From assembly GCF_000002075.1 (NCBI RefSeq), contig NW_004797316.1, positions 84,439-148,438 of the forward strand: 64,000 bases of DNA, in the 5' to 3' direction. Both the position numbers and the translations under genes were made by a program. The DNA comes from Aplysia californica (Eukaryota > Mollusca > Gastropoda > Aplysiida > Aplysiidae). Below, piece by piece: positions 41,871-55,300 of the stretch (position 1 is the stretch's first letter; each line of letters begins with the position of its first letter). The notes beneath the pieces were generated by a model. It saw nothing but the letters and a program-made list of their open reading frames with translations, did no database searches and had not been told where the DNA came from.

Positions 41871-44445
41871 ACATTAAAATACACGAGTACTTCATGTGAG
41901 TGTGGAATATATTTTCTTTACATATTATATAAATTCAAATTTTTTTTGGTTATAAGATTAATTAGATCTACTGTAGCCTATAATTTTCCCACTGGGACAA
42001 TAAAGTACCTTATCATCTTATTTTTATTGTCTGAGAAAGAGCCTGTCTTCGCTGGAGCTGCTCATAACGGCAATGTAACCTATGCTGTTCTTACAGTAGG
42101 CATACAATTAAGTGCTGTGTGAGGAGTGGTATGACAACTAAGACCCACTAAACTATCCCGTCTTCACTACAGCACAACAGACCTAGCGCTGCAGTGACCC
42201 GAGAGTCTAGTATCACGCATGTGCACAATAAATTATATATATGTAATTACTTACATTCAAAGTCTCCTGCACTTATACAAAGCATCAGTGGCTTTTTAAG
42301 GGGGTGTAGCTATGGTCAACACCCAAACGCTATAGTTTTTGGTCTAATGCTTGATTTTCCGCATCAAAGAGTGTGACATAGTAATAATCAAGGTTACCAA
42401 GCAAAAAATTCAAGATTTTAGCCATAATAATCTCGAGCCATCAAAAAAATGAAAAATAAAGGATTGATTCAGCATTTTAAAAACCAATTTTATCTTATGT
42501 CAATCATCAACACTCATCAAGATAAAAGCCTAATATTTGGTATGGTGATTACTGTTGGTAGGTAGAATGACTTTACAAAGCCAAATTTGAATTTTGTGTA
42601 TAGTATAAACTTGTGAGCTTTACAGTCCTTCTTATGCACTACTTACTTTCAGGTCTCCAATATTTACAGATTTTGTAAAAAAAAAAAAAGGCCTAAAACT
42701 CCAAATGTGTACTTTAAACAGCAAAAATGCTTCTGTAAGGTCATAGCTGATATATATGGGTATAAAAGATTGTGTGGAAAGTTGAATAAATTCTGACTCT
42801 GACGGTAACTTTCTGAGACCTACTCAAAATAGTGTTGCAACCTGGTCAGAACAATTCTGAGAAAACTGCAAAGAGAGATAATTTTTTGTGAAGATTTTCC
42901 GAAATTGCTACCTCTCTCAAATGTATTTTCCAGCTATTTACAAGTTTGATACAGAAATTAGGCTTCTAAAGATGGATTCTTGACTTGATATAGATATCTA
43001 TAAAGATACTCCAATCCAAACAGATATTTTATTCAATATTTTTACTGATCTGAGAAAAAACTTTCAGTATAATATTCGAGTAAAGAGAAGCACATCGACC
43101 ATTTCATGTTAGGAAAAAGAAGACAGACAGACTATAGAATAACAGAGGGAAAGATCAGATGGAGGACTTAACCACTGTCCAGTAGTGTCCTCAACCTCCC
43201 TTCCCAATGTGTGATATGAGCTAACTGAAACAGCTTTCATGACATGCTCCCAGAAGCTAAAGCTGTGATTAAACGATAGTTTTACTTCGAATGTTCGTTC
43301 AAACACACACACACCTGCATGATAATGTGCATTTCAGACTTTTGCTACAAACATTGTCTTTTTAGAATATTTTATTTTTTCTATTATCTATTTGTGGTGG
43401 CCGAATTTTGCTATTCAAAAGGCTTTTTAATGGCTGCATCGATCGACATGCGGTTTTCGCCAAAAGATTCTTTAAAATATTCTCCAGATCATGACGCCCT
43501 TCGTTTTTTCAGTTTTGAGACAGTTTTGCTGCAAAAAGCTTAATTTCTTTATTTCGCCGATCGCTTTTGTAGGTCGACGCTTCTGTCTCTGTAATTTTAG
43601 AAAACCCGGAAGTGATATTTCACGAGGCGCATTTTGTTTGAAGAGTATAGATCTAGACCTCATTTTTTGCATCTCTCAAGATTTATTACCCCATTCCAGT
43701 AGAGTATAAATATAGTAGGCCAATTACTTTTAGTTGATATTAAAGCACCGATCATTCCTTTCATCGAAAGGGGGCCCAGCCTGTACAATATAAAGCCTTC
43801 TCTTAAAATTAATATTATCGCAAATGGTGATGTTATAATTTTATGACGACTGAACCCCGTTTTAAGAAAGAAAGATTTGAAAAACCTGAACATTCAGGGC
43901 ATGCAAATGAAATCATTCAGTTTTCTCTATTACTATTATATTTCTTTCTTTTTATCTTTATTCTTGACCACAGACACTGTGCTGGTCCAGTGACTACCCC
44001 CCGCAACAAATCCTAATGATTATATAAATTTAAGAGGGATATTTCAAAGAGCGGCCCCTCATTCCTTTATTTATCCTTTGGACAGGTCTCACACCTCTGC
44101 ATTCCTTTTGACCTTCAACTACAACAGATCTATCCTTGCATCCTAATCAAGCTTTTCTGTGATTCCAAACACTGCAAGACCAGGCTTTCAATACTTGTTT
44201 CCGCAGCCTAGTCATCTGAGTAGTCTGCCTCACTGTAACAGTTTTATTAAGCCTCTTTTCAGAGAGAACTTTCTCTCTTGTACATTTTCAGATCGCTGTT
44301 TCACTCGGAGCCCACCTACATGTTCCACTTTTTTGGAATAGCAAATATTCAACAAAAGCTACGGACAACTGGATCTCATTATTTCATTCATTTCAAGTAG
44401 ATCAAGGCAATTTACATGAGAGCATATCTGTTATGAGTTTTTGTT

Positions 44446-44632
44446 TAGTTTTAGTAGAGGTTTTACGGCACTCGCAACTGCATAAGGTCATATGAGCGCC
44501 AGAAGATCAGAGGTGTTACAAGAGAGTAACAAACATAAAAAAGGAGGAGGGGAGATGAGGACGATAGATGTTTGATAAGGAAAGAAGAAGCAAACCACAC
44601 CAGAGCACCCGCCAACCACCAACTCTGTTATG
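44446..44632 (-). mobile_element. SINE-tail family copy
   Basis: Minus orientation. The tail CATATGACCTTATGCAGTTG between hairpin arms (plus-strand GGCACTC 44467-44473 and GAGCGCC 44494-44500) is followed by GTAAAACCTCTACTAAAAC. The body (TTGTTACTCTCTTGTAAC, CATCTATCGTCCTCATC, GGTGGTTGGCGGGTGCTCTG) is shared with the copies at 59.7 and 62.9 kb. Confidence 0.75.
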
Positions 44633-44999
44633 AGTGTTCTAGTATATCTGGAGTCAACCAAGAATTCTCAATGCCCAGGTAACATTTCATTTGTAAAACA
44701 ATATAATTTCCAAATAATTTACCTTATGAAAAGGCAAACAAGAAAAGGATTGTATTATAATATATTGCTTGCTTGAAGCAATTATACAAGTGGGCTGAAC
44801 ACAAAATTTCGTCAACCTTGATCAAAAGCCTAGAAATTACATGGATTTTTAAAACCAAATGATCACAGAATCATTTAGGTTTAACCGCATAACACACCTT
44901 GTTGAATACATTGTTTTAACCGAAGCTGGATAAGATAAACTAATTCATCCACAAGACCAAAGAAAATTCAGAAACACAAATGAATGATTTACTTTACCT

Positions 45000-46859
45000 T
45001 TAATTGAAATGAATAAATATTAATAATGAACAAAAGCAACATGAGACGGAGTTGCCTCTAATGACAGATGCTACACACAGATGCCAAAACGCATACCAAA
45101 AAATCTAAACTCATGAACAAAAGGAAAGAAGCCCCCCCACCCCCAAAGAAAAAAAAACTGCTCAAAGTATCTGAAGCAAGAACCCTTTTCCCCAACAAAA
45201 AGAAATGTTGCCCCACCACATATTGAGCAGCCAGAGACAAAAAATAAGAACTCCCATCTCAATCACAGTTGAACAGAGAAGTACTGAAAACATAAAAGCT
45301 AACTAAAGACCACTAACGGTAACCATTATCAACTACATACAAAATGTAAAGAATATGATTTGAATTGCTAGTCAAGACTTCCAGAGAGGATGGGAAGGCA
45401 CTCTGAACAATCTCCAGCAAATAGAGTAACACAATCATACACATGTATATATTATATATATACAATAAGTATACATCCACATCTCGGCCCATTGAAAACC
45501 AGTTATGATAACCTTCTTCATAAACATGAGGAGAGAACTAGCTTCACTTTCTTAGATTGCTAAAACAAAATCAAGATACTAATACAATGAACAGTCACGA
45601 TGATCTCATTGAGACCAGAAGCTAAGAACAACTGTAAGCTACAGTAGACTATCCACTACAACTACAATAATTTAACCATATTCCTTCATCTGCTAAGGTA
45701 CACAGAAACTGCAGTAACCTCTTGACTCTTCATACATTATGTTGGGCAGGAGGCAGTAATGAATGACATTCAGTATGACACGTGAACCAAATACCTTATG
45801 AAAGTGCCAAATGGAGTTCTGACACAAGGGTTCTGAACTTTTGTTTCCCAAATCCCACTTTTGATTGATGAAGTTCCAAAGATCACCTTCGCACATAGCA
45901 AGTAGCAAACATATAAGATATGTTATCACGGCAATTGAAATAACTTTGCCCTTAAGTTGAGAAAATCTCATATGCATCAATAGACTTTCACTTCCTATGA
46001 CTAGTCTTAGTGGCAACATAACATACACACTCTCCTGACTGTTATTTCACCAAGGTATTCAAGGCAGCAAAATATCATGTAGAACAACTCACATGGACCA
46101 ACATTCATTATCTCTACAGCACTTCACATATCTTTTACAGACTTCACATTGACAAGAACTTTGAGGGAAAAAAAAATTGTGAAATTCTTTGAATTGGGGT
46201 CAGAAAGACAACACCATTCAAATAAAAATCTGTACCTCTCCAACATCAACCACTCGACCATTCAAAATTTGCATAAATAAATAACAGAAGAGATTGGCTT
46301 GTACACAAGAAAATATAAATGTGTTCAATCACTCAATCATTGAAAACAACTTTGGGTCATGAAGGAACAATATGACTCCCCCTAATGAACATATTTATTT
46401 CCTATTCTTCCACACCATGGATGAATCATACTTTCAATGATACAACGCATAACACAAGCCAACTTATATAAAATACTTTATAAAATGGAAATCAGAATTG
46501 CACACAGCTGACACAAAGTTACGGGGGTGCAGCACTGGTAAAAAAGAACTATTGAAAAGCATATTGACAGATTTGTTTGGCTATTCTATCATGCTCGTTT
46601 CTATTTACAACATTGCCCTATCACTCTCATAACAAAGGGCATTTATTTATTAGACTGAGCAAGCTAAACCAAAAATCCACTTAGCTACACAAATGTTCAC
46701 GAGGGTGATGCTGACGGTGAAAGCTTATGAAAAAAAAACATTCCGATAGATGGTCATCAATAAAGGTGTGAGAAGGGATAAAAAAAATGGTAAATAGTAC
46801 CAACACACAAAGAGACACGTGTTTTATGAATGCATTTAAATCAATAAATCTCAATTGAT
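45000..46859 (-). other. Probable 3' untranslated region of hnRNPU-like gene
   Basis: AT-rich, no recognised coding sequence on either strand. On the minus strand AATAAA-type polyadenylation signals occur near 46640 (two overlapping AATAAAT units) and near 46390. Which one is used cannot be told. The boundary at 45000 is arbitrary. Confidence 0.4.
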
Positions 46860-48384
46860 CTACCTGGGAGGGCGGGGCCATCTTCCCGGGGGACCATCAA
46901 ATAGCGGACGAGGGGGGCCAGGTGGGACACGAGGGCCAAAACGGGGCCGGTTCTGATTCCACGGTCCAGGACCTCCTGGGCCACCAGGGCCACCAGGGCC
47001 CCTAGGCCCAGGTCCTCTGGGAGGACCACCCATTGGCCCTCGGGGAGGACCTCCCATAGGTCCCCCGGGGGGTGGAGGACCCCTAGGGCCCATCGGACCA
47101 CCACCTCTAGGAGGTCTGGGGCCACCCATTCCTGGTGGTGGAGGACCTGGTCCCAGCATGCCTGGGCCCCCTAACGGTGGCGGTGGCCCGTTAGGAGAGC
47201 CTGGGAACCGACCCATAAGTCCTGGAGGGCCTCTTGGTCTGAATGGTGGGCCTTTGTGTGGACCTCCTATTTCAGCCTCCGGAGTACCTGGGGTGGGGAA
47301 CAGTCCTGGTTTGCCTGGACCGCCTCTGGAAGGAGGTCCTCCAGGAGGACCTCCTGGCTTGTCTCCCTGCCCCATCATCGGCTGAGAATCGGCACCAGGC
47401 TCTTCAAGATCAATCAGGGGTTTAGGTACCGGTCTTTTACTTGCATCCTCAACGCCGCCGCCTCCCATTTTCCCCTGGTGCCCTTGATCAGGAGAGAAGG
47501 GCTTTCTTGGACTGCCTGAGGAGCCATCATTGCTCCTGGGTCTCATGGGATCGTTGCCTCCAGGGGCTTGACCTCTGAAAGGAGGAGGGCCAGGGAAAGC
47601 TCCTCTTGGTCTAAACTGTCCTGCTATTGAGCCTTGCAGGCCTGGGATCAATGGTCTCGGCCCAGGCCCTTGACCTAATAAGCCATCACCACTGCCACTG
47701 ACTGGGAGTTTGATGTCCGGCTGGCCTCCAGAGGAACCCACACTGTTTGAGGCAGGGAACTCTGATTTGACATTTCCTAACAGAGGTGGTGGTGGTCGAC
47801 TGAATATATCAAAAGAGCCTGGAGTTTTGTTTCCCTGTGAGCTGCTGCTCACAGAGACATTAGCCTGACGGCCGGGCGGACTGGAGGAAGAAGAGAAAGG
47901 CTGGTTGCCACCAAACGAGTTACTGGTGAACCCTGGAGGTGGCTGGCTGAAAAGACTCTGTACAGATTGTTGTGACTGACTGCCACTGCCGAATGAATCT
48001 GAGACTTCTGTTTTGATCTGGGCACCGTCTGAGCCCTCCTCATCCCCTGGTTGATCCCACTTAGACTTGCGCCTCCTCTGACGGTCCGACTTTTGGCTCG
48101 AGTCGGAACCATATTCTTGGCGGTCCGAGGAGCCTCCTGAGCCAGAGTAGCTGCTCTGATTCCAAGATGATCCTCCGCCGTGGTGTGAAGAATCTCTGCC
48201 ATAGTTTCCACTGTCTCGACGGTCGCTGTTGCTGTAACTGGACCCCCGGTCGTGGCTCTTATTTCTGTTGTAAGAACCATAACTAGAATCACGATCCCTG
48301 TTACCGCGGTCCCTGTCCCGATCTCTATCCCTATCCCTGTCACGATCCCTGTCTCGGTCTCTGTCGCGGTCTCTCGAGTCCATT
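46860..48384 (-). CDS. HNRNPUL1: hnRNPU-like last exon: Arg-Asp repeat, Ser/Gly, Gly/Pro tail
   Basis: 508 codons including stop. It starts [10 protein letters not shown] and keeps Arg-Asp alternation for about 30 residues, then has a Ser/Tyr/Gly region, a basic KSKWDQPG motif followed by DEEGSDG, a long Pro/Ser/Gly region and a GPP/RGP-rich C-terminus ending GRWPRPPR. Stop TAG lies at 46862-46860. An alternative reading starts at the MPFPFRMD methionine in the intron, but the acceptor TTTCAG makes this an internal exon. The stop overlaps CAG|GTAGATC, so an extra downstream exon is possible. Confidence 0.85.
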
Positions 48385-51300
48385 CTGAAAGGAAAAGGCA
48401 TGGCATGTAAGAAACAAAAAACAAACTAAATTGAAACCTTAATTTAATGTGCTGTACTTTCAATATGAAATACATCCCTTTATCTAAAGCTTTTCCCTCA
48501 AACTTAGTGAGAGTGTTCCCCTGCTTATCACAATTTCACACAGGAAGTTTTGAGCTATTTCAAAGAAAAGTTGAATTTTACTAACATATGTGTAGTATGA
48601 GGGGCATACCAAAAGTTTTTTACCTGACCATGAAGGTATAAAGGTAGAAAGCTGAAATTTGGGGCGAAAGCCAACAATCATCTTCTAGAATGCACGTAAA
48701 TTTTGGGGAACTTCCGATTACTGGTTTTAACACCAGTGCATTATAAGTGAATGGGGGTATGTTGTTCTCCAGTTTCAACATAAAAATGAAGAAAATTGAG
48801 CTCAGGGCAGTAATATAGTTTTTGTTTTTGCAAGGAAAGCAAATATACTATATTTCTATGGAGACGCATGCTGTATATGGAACTGATTGCCCATCCTATG
48901 CTGTGATAAAATTTTGGTGTAAAAAATTCAAATGCAGATTCATGGACACTCAAGATGACCACCATGATTGTCGCCCAGTGACAGCAACAACAGAAGAGAA
49001 TGTGTTGAAAATCAAGAAACTTGCATTGTCTGACAGTCGAAAGTTGGAGAAAAGAAACTAGGCTTAGCATTGGATCAGTCGAACGTATCTTAAATGAACA
49101 TTTGAATATGACAAAGTTTCTGCGAGATTGGGTCCCATGTTTGTTGACAAAAAGTGCAACGTGTCGATTATTGTCAAGAATTGTTTGGTTTGTATGAATA
49201 GGATGAAACTAAATTTTTTGAAACACTTGTTACCATGGATGAGACATGAATCCACCACTACGATCCTGTGTCAAAATCTGCATCAATGCAGTGGCAATCG
49301 CCCTCGTCTCCAACACCAAAGAAGGCAAAGGTGCAGCCATTAAGTGGAAAAGTGATGCTATCAGTTTTTTGGGACCAAGAAGGAGTAATTATGACAGACT
49401 ATCATGAAAATGGACATACAATCACCGGCGACCATTATTCTAAAAAGCTAAAAATTACGAGAGGCTATAAAAGAAAAATGCAGAGGAAAGATCTGAAAAG
49501 GTGCTTCTTCATGACAACGCGCTAGTACACACTCCAAGAAAATCTGCAGAAACTGCGCGAAAAAGTGGCTATAAAATCTTGTCTCATCCACCGTATTTTC
49601 CAGATTTAGCCACGTCCAACTTTTTAAATTCCCCAACTGAAAAAAGATTTGAAAGGAAGGCATTTGAAAGTGATGATGAGGTCACAGGAGCGGTAAAGGG
49701 CTGGTTTCTGACAAAGACAGGGTCTTCTATTCTCAAGGTCTTTTCAAGGTCATACACCGATGGCTAAAAATGTATAACAGTGGGAGACGACTACATAGAG
49801 AAAGACATACCTTAATACCAAATTTCAGCTTTCTGCCTTTATTCCTTCACGGTCAGGTAAAAAAACTTTTCGTACGCCTCTTGTATGTAACCTGACTTAG
49901 ATTATATTATTTATTTGTCATAAATTAAATAATATTACATTTTTCTAATTTTCTTCTGTACGCAATTATGTTTTTATACAGTGAAGGGTTCCTGACAGTT
50001 TCGTACAAATAAGATAAAAAATAAAAAGTAGAAGGAAAAATACTGCATCAAAATATTGTTTTGAGAAAAACTCTCAAAAAACAATTTATGCCATGAATGA
50101 CAGGCTTCCAAAATTTGTCTTTGCTTTTTTTTAAGATACAGAAGTGGCTGACCTTCACTTCCCAGTAAACAACTAAAATTTCACAATTTGACCCAAAATC
50201 AGCAATTTCAAGGGGCACCCCTATCCTTAAAATACTTTGCTCAATCTCTGGTACATGTAGGTAGCGTAAACACGGCCTCGCCGGCACTCGCGGCCTTCAG
50301 AGCACGTGGTATTGATGAAATCGGGGTAATTCAGATCGCTGTTTCTTTGCTCTTTCGTTATAAAACATCAAATGCTGTACACCTTGTAAAAGTTCAGCTT
50401 TTCCTCATTACAATGGTAACAGTTGTTTATATGTCCGATTATTAGGAGCTAGAGAATCGCAGAGGAAAGCGAAGCCCCTCGCGGTCAGAATCAAATGCTT
50501 CGTGGAAAGATTGATGATTAAATACCGTCTTTTCATTGGCGGAAAACTGTAGAGCTTTGAACGGGCTATCCCGTGGTATTTTTTTGGCCTTTGGTGTTTA
50601 AATAAAAATAGCGTCAAAATTTTCAAACATCATTTTATACACGAAATATTTAAAATACCGACACAAAAAAGGTAGCAATAGAAAGATCAGTTCATTTCCT
50701 ATTAGAATAAAGTAATCAGCTTGGAATTATTTTGCATCAATCCTTCCGCGAGACTTGGAAAGCATGTGACCCCCATGTGGGGTACACTACCCGACTCGCT
50801 CGCCGCGGGGGCCGGTGCGGCGCCGGCCAGGTCAACACTCGGTGGTTTTGTCGAAATAACGACAGATCATCGTGTTCGAGGTGATAAAATATTGATTTGT
50901 AATGATCTTACAGTCTTGAAAAAAATTAGGATCCTTATCTATGTTATAGTGATTGCACTCTGTTAATGCGGAGATGTTTGGTGCACTTGGTACTCTTTTA
51001 TTATCTGTCAAACACGGGGTTGCAGCCAATGAGCGACTTTTAAGAAATTTGATCAAATTCTAAACAACTACCATTTTCTTAAAAATTGACTGAGAGGTTA
51101 AAGAATGGTACCAAAATGCTCTGGGGATATAGGCCTTTCATATGTAACAGATATTTGGCAAACAGCTACTTTTAAAATTTAGTTTCTGGTACCAAACACA
51201 TGCTCGCACGGTCAATAGACGACTTTGGGTTTTCACGTCCTCTTCCCTACGAATGGGTACAATACTTAATCTCCTCAGATTAGGAAAGTTCTGTGTGAAT

Positions 51301-52295
51301 GTTAGTATATTCAAGACACTGGCAATAAGGAATTTAAGAAGGGCAAACAAAGCCTGCTGCATATGTGAAATTAGCATTTAATCCGAGTTCAAAAACTGAA
51401 GAAATTGGTCTGTATATTTAAATAATGGTACTGATTTTCAAAAAGCATAGGACTGTCTGAAAGGTAAGGGACACTACAAACTGGTACAAAAAATATCCAC
51501 AGAAAGACTTTCAATAGCACTATTATCTCTGGAGCCAACTAATCCTGAGACCTAGCAGTGGAACAGAAAAAAAGAAGACTATAGATTAAAATAAATAGAA
51601 TAGATCTACCTGTAAGAATCACGACCACCAGAGCCTCTCTTGTTGTCTCTGTCCCTACTCTCCCTCTGTGAGGCCCAGTCATGCCAGTTGGTTGTAGGAG
51701 ACTTGTCTTGTTGCTGCTGTAGCTGTTGCTGTTGTTGCTGCCAGGACTTCTGCTGAGACTTAAGGGTAGCCTCTTCCAGTTCTTGCTGCCAGCTCTGCTG
51801 CTATTTTTAAAAAAAAGAATGGCATTAGATTGACATGTCATAATTTTATGCAAATGAAAATATACACTGACAATGCGGAATAAAATAGATTTATCTAACA
51901 ATGGCAAACAGCTTGTAAACCACAAGTTAAGGGTCCTGCACCTCAGATCAAGTATTTGGTACCATTCCTTCTGCAAGCAGGCATGGTTAGAAGTAGACAT
52001 AATTTTTTTAAACAGTTTTTTCACACCCAGAATTCTGGATAGATCAGAATGAGCACATAGGCTTCTTAAACAAAAGCAAACAACAATGAAGTCCAGGACA
52101 ACTGTTCAGTGTGGCAATGACACCCTACCAGATGGTCATTGAAACGAGGTAGGTCTTCTAGGGCTAACTGTTCAAACGAAAATTTGAACTAATTTGCAAA
52201 CATAAAGAACTTCAAATCAAGCTACAGAATATGACAAAGTGTCACCACATGGCTAACTGGAAAAAAGAAAAGAAAAAAAAAAGGGGGGGGATATG

Positions 52296-52350
<55 letters not shown>

Positions 52351-55300
52351 GGGGGGAGGGGGGGGGGGGGGGAGAGAAAGATAATACATTTCTTAGATAA
52401 TAATTCAAAGACTAAAAAAAAAAAGGGTAGAAAACAAGCAAATGTGGTAGAGTCATGAACTACCTGTTGTTGGGCAGCCTGTATCTGTGCTGCTTGGGCC
52501 TGAGCTTGGGCCTGGGCTTGGGCCTGAGCTTGGGCCTGAGCTTGCTCCTGGGCTTGCTGCCAAGCAGCTTGGCGTCCAGCAACATCCTGACCCATAACTG
52601 CCTCAAAGCCCTGGGCAGCTGCACCATACAGACTCTGTCCAGTGGCTTGACTCACTAGTGTGTATGGACTGCCAGTCGCCAGCTTTGCAGGGTCCATCAG
52701 GATCTGGCCTTGTGCAGCCTGGGCCAGCTTAGAGAAAGGAAGCATAAACGATTTCTATTGAGATACAGAGTAAAAAACCCAACTTAATGCTAAGAGAAAT
52801 TATGACGTTCATTTAGAAAAGAAGGTGCTCAAACTCACATCTTTTCTAAAAAACCCCCCAAACAAACAAGATAATCATGAACAAAAGAAAAAAAACAACA
52901 TCCATCAACACCTCTAAACAAAACATCCAAAATTTTGATGATCCCTATGAAAGAAGAATGCAGAGACTATTTCATTAACTTTTCTATTGTTCCCTTTTTA
53001 TGTATTTGATTCCCGAAATAGTAATATTCCAGTTCCGGAGATATGGAGAAGAAATTTGACTGATTACCAAGTTGTTTCAAGTCTTTTGCCTATCCTGATG
53101 AGCTTAACTTGCTGAGAACCTGCCCGTTTTACAACAAAAGCTTTGCCTGTGACACTTCATGAAGCTTCGTACAATCTGTATCTTCATAAAGTTGAAAAAA
53201 GACAAAACTGAGCAGTGCTTTATTTAGGCCTTTAAGCATATTCTTAATTTACAGTGTCCTGCTCTCAGAACTCTGTCCTGGATATAAAACATGTATGACT
53301 ACCCGCCCAAAAGGATTTAACTTAGTACACTGTCCATTTTGCTATCAATTCACACAAAATGGCTTCAAATAAACATTTATCTTCACAAGTTCCACATTTT
53401 CTTGTCATTTTACATAAAACAAAGAAACTCCTTGTTCTAAACGAAAAAGCGAATCACATCTCAAATTCACAATATTTATAGCTTATTTTTATTAATAATT
53501 AATCATTTCAGTGTCACTACAAACTAGTCTCTTAATAATTGATGAGCAGAGGGAAAAAAGATAATAATACTTATTTTTGCTAAACTATAGAACAATCTCA
53601 TGTCACAGTACAATACAAAATACAATGCAGTTTACTGATGGATCGATTCATTTTGTAAGCCTAAGGACAAAAAATTTTGATGACAACACTGCCATCTCCA
53701 GTGTGATGATTGTGTAAAGAATAGATTTTAACTGTAAAAAATCTTTTCAGTGTCATTGGACGTTGCTGCAATCATTGCCTGAACAGCTTGACTTAGAGAG
53801 AGTGGTCAGATTGGAAGAGTGTGCAGAGGACGACTACTTAGACCATGAAAAGCAGCAGTGTGTTGTGCTAGTACATCATGTGCAAAGCTTTTCGATTTGA
53901 AAATCACAGACAGGTTACTGTCAAGTCAGATTTTTTCCCCTTTCTTTCCTTCTGTGTGATAGCATTGGACAAGAGAGATAGAGAGCTAAATGCCAGATTG
54001 TACCTGAGCATGGGTTTGAGCTACAGCAGCCGCCTGTTGACCTTGAGGGTCCTGGCCTGCCTTGGCAGCAGCCAGCCCAAGTCCTGCCAGCTCAGAGGGT
54101 GGAGGTGGTGGCATGCCTGGGGGCAGGAAAGCCAGCTGGACACCCGGAGGCAGGGGTGGGGCTCCCAACAGACCGGGTTGGAAAGCTGCTGCAGCAGCAT
54201 GAGAGTGTAAGAGTCCAGGGGGGTACCCTGGTGGCAGTGTGGTAGCCGGTGGCCACTGACTGCCGGGGGGCCCTACAGCTTGACCCGTCAACTCGTCTTT
54301 AACTTTGGCCAACTCAGGCGGCCAGCCAGGTCGTCCAACAACTGCTCCCTGAGGCAGAGCTGGTTGAGAACGCTCATCTTCTTCATACTGCTGCTTCAAC
54401 AGGTCCAGGGCACTGCCTAGATCATTTTTGTTACGTTTGGACGGAGGTTCATCCTGCTCATTTGGCCAGTGATCCCGTTTGCCTCCAGCATCACCTGAAC
54501 GATCGTACCCACCGCCTGAACGACCATAGCCCTGGCTCGAGTAACCCCCATAATGGGACTGCCTCTGATCCTAGGATGATAAATGAGAAAAAGAATATTA
54601 CTTTTTTTTTTGGTTGGGAAGTACAAAAAAGCACATTTAAATTATGGTGGTCAATTAGTTGGGGCAAAATGCAAGATTATGGGCAGAAATACAACCTATC
54701 AATCAGTGGCACTCTCCAAGAACCAACCACAATGTTAAATAAAGGATTCTACATTTCAACTCCTATGACAGCGTAACTTTTACACATACTTTAATGCATT
54801 GTATGGTAAAAGAAAATATGAATAATTTGTCACTGGAAAAACAAGACAGAAATACAGAAGTGTTGTTGGCAGCACCTGACAAACAGGCAAACAGCTTGGG
54901 TCCAGTTGGTGCTAAAACGAAATGAAGACACAAAGTAGCACACCATGGAACGGGTCAGGCGAAGTAGAAGACTTTCAAAGAGCGATAACCGAGAGAACTG
55001 TCCACTAGTCCATGTACTAAACTGCTATGAAAAGGGCAGTTGGACTTCACTCGATCCTCTGCATCCTTTTCTCCCCATGCAAGATGTCAGGTAGCAGAGG
55101 TTACTCAAGATAGACCACTTGTGTCATTTGCATTATGACTCATAATAAAAAACAATGACACAATGGCATGTCCTTCAAAAGACGCGGACAACCACTGATA
55201 CATCGCAGCATAGAGTAAAACTATCCATTACACTCTTCTTAAAAAATCGTTCAACTTACAGTGCCATAACTTTTCCTTTCAACTTTCTTGTGCAATATCT

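Larger units (their letters stand above)
33060..44445. other. Intergenic region upstream of PTEN
   Basis: Repeats as listed. Remaining sequence is AT-rich with no recognised protein or RNA gene; short open frames near 39.2-39.5 kb and 40.0-40.3 kb overlap on both strands and look random. Confidence 0.5.

Noticed and set aside
46841-48475. Other long frames overlapping the last hnRNPU-like exon on both strands
   Set aside because: They are shadows caused by GC-rich, Gly/Pro-coding repeats; splice phase and composition support only the frame ending GRWPRPPR.
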